From JBDRCU01 sp043821485 (GTDB lineage: Bacteria > Patescibacteriota > Minisyncoccia > 2-02-FULL-40-12 > IGHO2-01-FULL-4-A), in contig JBDRCU010000030.1 in the NCBI GenBank assembly GCA_043821485.1, positions 1 through 38,554 on the forward strand: a DNA stretch of 38,554 nucleotides, in the 5' to 3' direction. The position numbers and the translations under genes were made by a program. The notes under the pieces were generated by a model. The model did no database searches, had not been told where the DNA came from, and was given only the letters and a program-made list of their open reading frames with translations. Below are positions 36,953-38,554 of the stretch, in pieces. Position 1 is the first letter of the stretch. Each line of letters starts with the position of its first letter.

Positions 36953-37615
36953 ATGAAAATAAAAATAGCAATAATCATCGTAATAGTAATCGCAATAGTA
37001 GCATGGCTCATTTTTAATGGTGACACGGAATCAAATTTTCAGAGTCATATAGACTACAGTAGACAATTGGCCATCAATACACATGGAGGAGAAGATCCAT
37101 TGGAGGGTGGTAGCTCAGGCGAAAGGTCTATAATAGCCTCTTATACCAATAAACGATTTGATAAAATATTATCCTTTGTGGAAGAGCCATGGGCATCCGG
37201 TACCGGAGGAACTGCCGGCAATGTTATAATATCAAATGTTGACGGATCAGAGATAAGAGAGATAGATTGGTTTTTGACCGAACCAAACATGGTCGCTAAA
37301 TCTTTTCAGTCATCGCCAGATGATAGATACGTTATTTACTCAACTCTCTCTGCTACTGGGGCGTGTTTTACAGGTGGTTCTACTTTTGTTGATTTTCAAG
37401 AAGATGCAATCGTGGCACTCGAAGCTCCATATGAATATAAATTTGAGCCTGGTGACTTAGATATCGGAGACGGAGGGAAGCCTTCTTGGATAGATAGTAA
37501 TACCATTGAAGTTATTGAACCTCAGGCATATTGCTTAGAAGAATTGGGGCAAAAGCCTGTCTTTGAAACTTGGCAGTACAATATTGAAACAGGAAAATAT
37601 CAGAAAGTAGAATAG
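36953..37615 (+). CDS. Membrane-anchored extracytoplasmic protein of unknown family
   Basis: 220 aa. Residues 3-19 (IKIAIIIVIVIAIVAWLIF) are a strongly hydrophobic anchor; the rest should be outside. YVIYSTLSATGAC, SPDDRYVIYS and a closing TWQYNIETGKYQKVE look like blades of a WD/TolB-like propeller (S-P-D-x-x-Y-V-x-Y-S), but only about three blades would fit, so the fold is uncertain. Two cysteines may form a disulphide. The 95 nt before it are purine-rich and show no clear promoter. It may share a transcript with the surface protein upstream. Confidence 0.6.
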   Translation: MKIKIAIIIVIVIAIVAWLIFNGDTESNFQSHIDYSRQLAINTHGGEDPLEGGSSGERSIIASYTNKRFDKILSFVEEPWASGTGGTAGNVIISNVDGSEIREIDWFLTEPNMVAKSFQSSPDDRYVIYSTLSATGACFTGGSTFVDFQEDAIVALEAPYEYKFEPGDLDIGDGGKPSWIDSNTIEVIEPQAYCLEELGQKPVFETWQYNIETGKYQKVE

Positions 37616-37732
37616 AATATACGTCAAAAAAAGTGACAGTTTTTAACCACACTTTGTATAAACAGTAAACCTTGACAGAATATGTATTTGTTGTTTGGTA
37701 TATTCCTTGATTTTAGTCTCTCTTTGCTTCTT

Positions 37733-38554
37733 TTAATCCCACGGTCCCACTTCTATCCAATAGGGAATCGGATTCTCTGCAGGCACTGAAAGCAATTGAG
37801 TTTCATTGCATGTATGCAATCCATCTGATATCTCAAGGTTTATAGAATAATCATCTTGTATATGGAATACATTGTTTGGATTTTGATCTGAAGATTCAGA
37901 AAGATCGCATTCAAGAGGTTCTACAGTACAGTCAAAATCCCAACTCCATATTGGTGAACCTCCATATACAGTAGAGTCATCACTAAATTCTACTACAGTT
38001 TCTACTGCAGGATCTTCTGGTGTCCAGCTGAAATCAATATTAGGCGCCGCATACGCAGGAGTTGAGAATGATTCAGATGAACTCCAAGCAGACCAGACAT
38101 GATTATGGTTACGGACTTTAACTTGTACGTAATATGTTTCTCCAAAACCAAGACCGCTTGCAAAATAGAATGGTGCACTAGAGTTTACATTGCCTGAATC
38201 TTTCTCCGGACTGCTGAAATCAGGATTGTTATCAACTTGTACTCTATAGCGATCTTGAGGATCTCCGCCTTCATCATAATATATCCAGTTAACCTGAGTT
38301 GCAGGACCAGATATACAGTAATCAGGGGGAACAAGAGTATCTATTGTTACAGTAGGAGGTATCATTACATCAACAGAAGCTCTATCTTCGTCATTAGGTG
38401 CAGTACTTCTAGCAACTATTACCTTGGGAGTATAACTGCCCAAATCAATATATTCATGTACAACCTGTAGAGGATTATCGTATATCTCCTTGCATTTGAT
38501 TCCATGCTCATTGCTTGCACAGTTACCGGAAGAAGGACTAGGCAATGAACCGCA
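37733..38554 (-). CDS. PKD/fibronectin-type extracellular protein (C-terminal part)
   Basis: Open to the right edge, so the N-terminus is missing; about 273 residues are visible. The order is a PKD-like end (VVHEYIDLGSYTPKVIVAR), a fibronectin type III-like domain (QVNWIYYDEGGDPQDRYRVQVD, YYVQVKVRNHNHVWSAWSS), and a final PKD domain (IDFSWTPEDPAVETVVEFSD, WSWDFDC, YSINLEISDG). These are adhesion or spacer folds of secreted surface proteins. The end, NPIPYWIEVGPWD, shows no sorting signal. It is convergent with the membrane-anchored gene. Several cysteines (C-x-x-x-C) may be disulphide-bonded. Confidence 0.8.
   Translation of the reverse strand, partial: CGSLPSPSSGNCASNEHGIKCKEIYDNPLQVVHEYIDLGSYTPKVIVARSTAPNDEDRASVDVMIPPTVTIDTLVPPDYCISGPATQVNWIYYDEGGDPQDRYRVQVDNNPDFSSPEKDSGNVNSSAPFYFASGLGFGETYYVQVKVRNHNHVWSAWSSSESFSTPAYAAPNIDFSWTPEDPAVETVVEFSDDSTVYGGSPIWSWDFDCTVEPLECDLSESSDQNPNNVFHIQDDYSINLEISDGLHTCNETQLLSVPAENPIPYWIEVGPWD

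Noticed and set aside
37672..37704. Promoter TTGACA ... TATATT on the plus strand
   Set aside because: The spacer is 21 nt and it would read antisense into the end of the PKD-type gene.
1..38554. UGA recoding as in Gracilibacteria or Absconditabacteria
   Set aside because: Several genes end cleanly at TGA (for example the DUF5674 gene and the antitoxin at 11804) and no gene needs TGA read-through.

Overview
The window looks like a chromosomal segment of an AT-rich candidate-phyla-radiation (Patescibacteria) bacterium, probably a Parcubacteria-type lineage. The reasons are a DUF5674-like protein, small CPR-style hypotheticals, VirD4/TraC-like ATPases without a full conjugation system, a type IV pilus operon, a multidomain surface protein ending in a CHIPPGNP-type motif, and many paralogous zinc-ribbon proteins. 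TGA acts as a normal stop codon, so there is no sign of code 25. I recognised no rRNA, tRNA, CRISPR array or insertion sequence. The taxonomic call is inference.

Layout: 1-2192 is a housekeeping-like cluster (partial methyltransferase-like gene, DUF5674, cytidylyltransferase-like, alpha/beta hydrolase). 2193-2955 is a GC-rich structured island with two very small ORFs, strong promoters and several hairpins. 2956-10010 holds a cyclophilin, an L,D-transpeptidase, a RecB-like/DEDD nuclease, a micro-gene, a sigma-region-4/HARE-HTH regulator and a membrane protein. 10072-25708 is the unusual part: five large (550-597 aa) and one miniature (83 aa) member of a cysteine-rich family, interleaved with two RelE-type toxin-antitoxin modules, a VirD4-like ATPase, a NYN protein, TspO, CutA, a Fic-fold regulator with a changed active site, and two coiled-coil proteins. 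26113-33884 (minus strand) is a type IV pilus operon: response regulator, REC-PilB fusion, PilC, four prepilins (one fused to a beta-propeller), then a second VirD4-like ATPase. 33990-38554 holds surface or exported proteins (beta-helix plus lytic transglycosylase; a membrane-anchored protein; a PKD/FnIII-type protein running off the window).

How the parts may work together: in each large paralog of the cysteine-rich family a zinc-ribbon module (C-x2-C-x24-C-x2-C) opens the protein, a duplicated solenoid-like central region follows, and a second, usually complete, zinc-ribbon module closes it at the extreme C terminus. The two modules of the best-measured member have identical cysteine spacing, and the 83 aa protein is one module alone. 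The genes sit in short operons with coiled-coil, Fic or toxin genes and look like an expanding, recombining family of unknown function; this is the best candidate for an undescribed system. A second window-wide pattern is that many start codons lie only 6-10 nt after a TATAAT-like hexamer with no Shine-Dalgarno sequence, which implies widespread leaderless transcripts. The two GC-rich small ORFs at 2299 and 2647 instead have a leader and a Shine-Dalgarno sequence.
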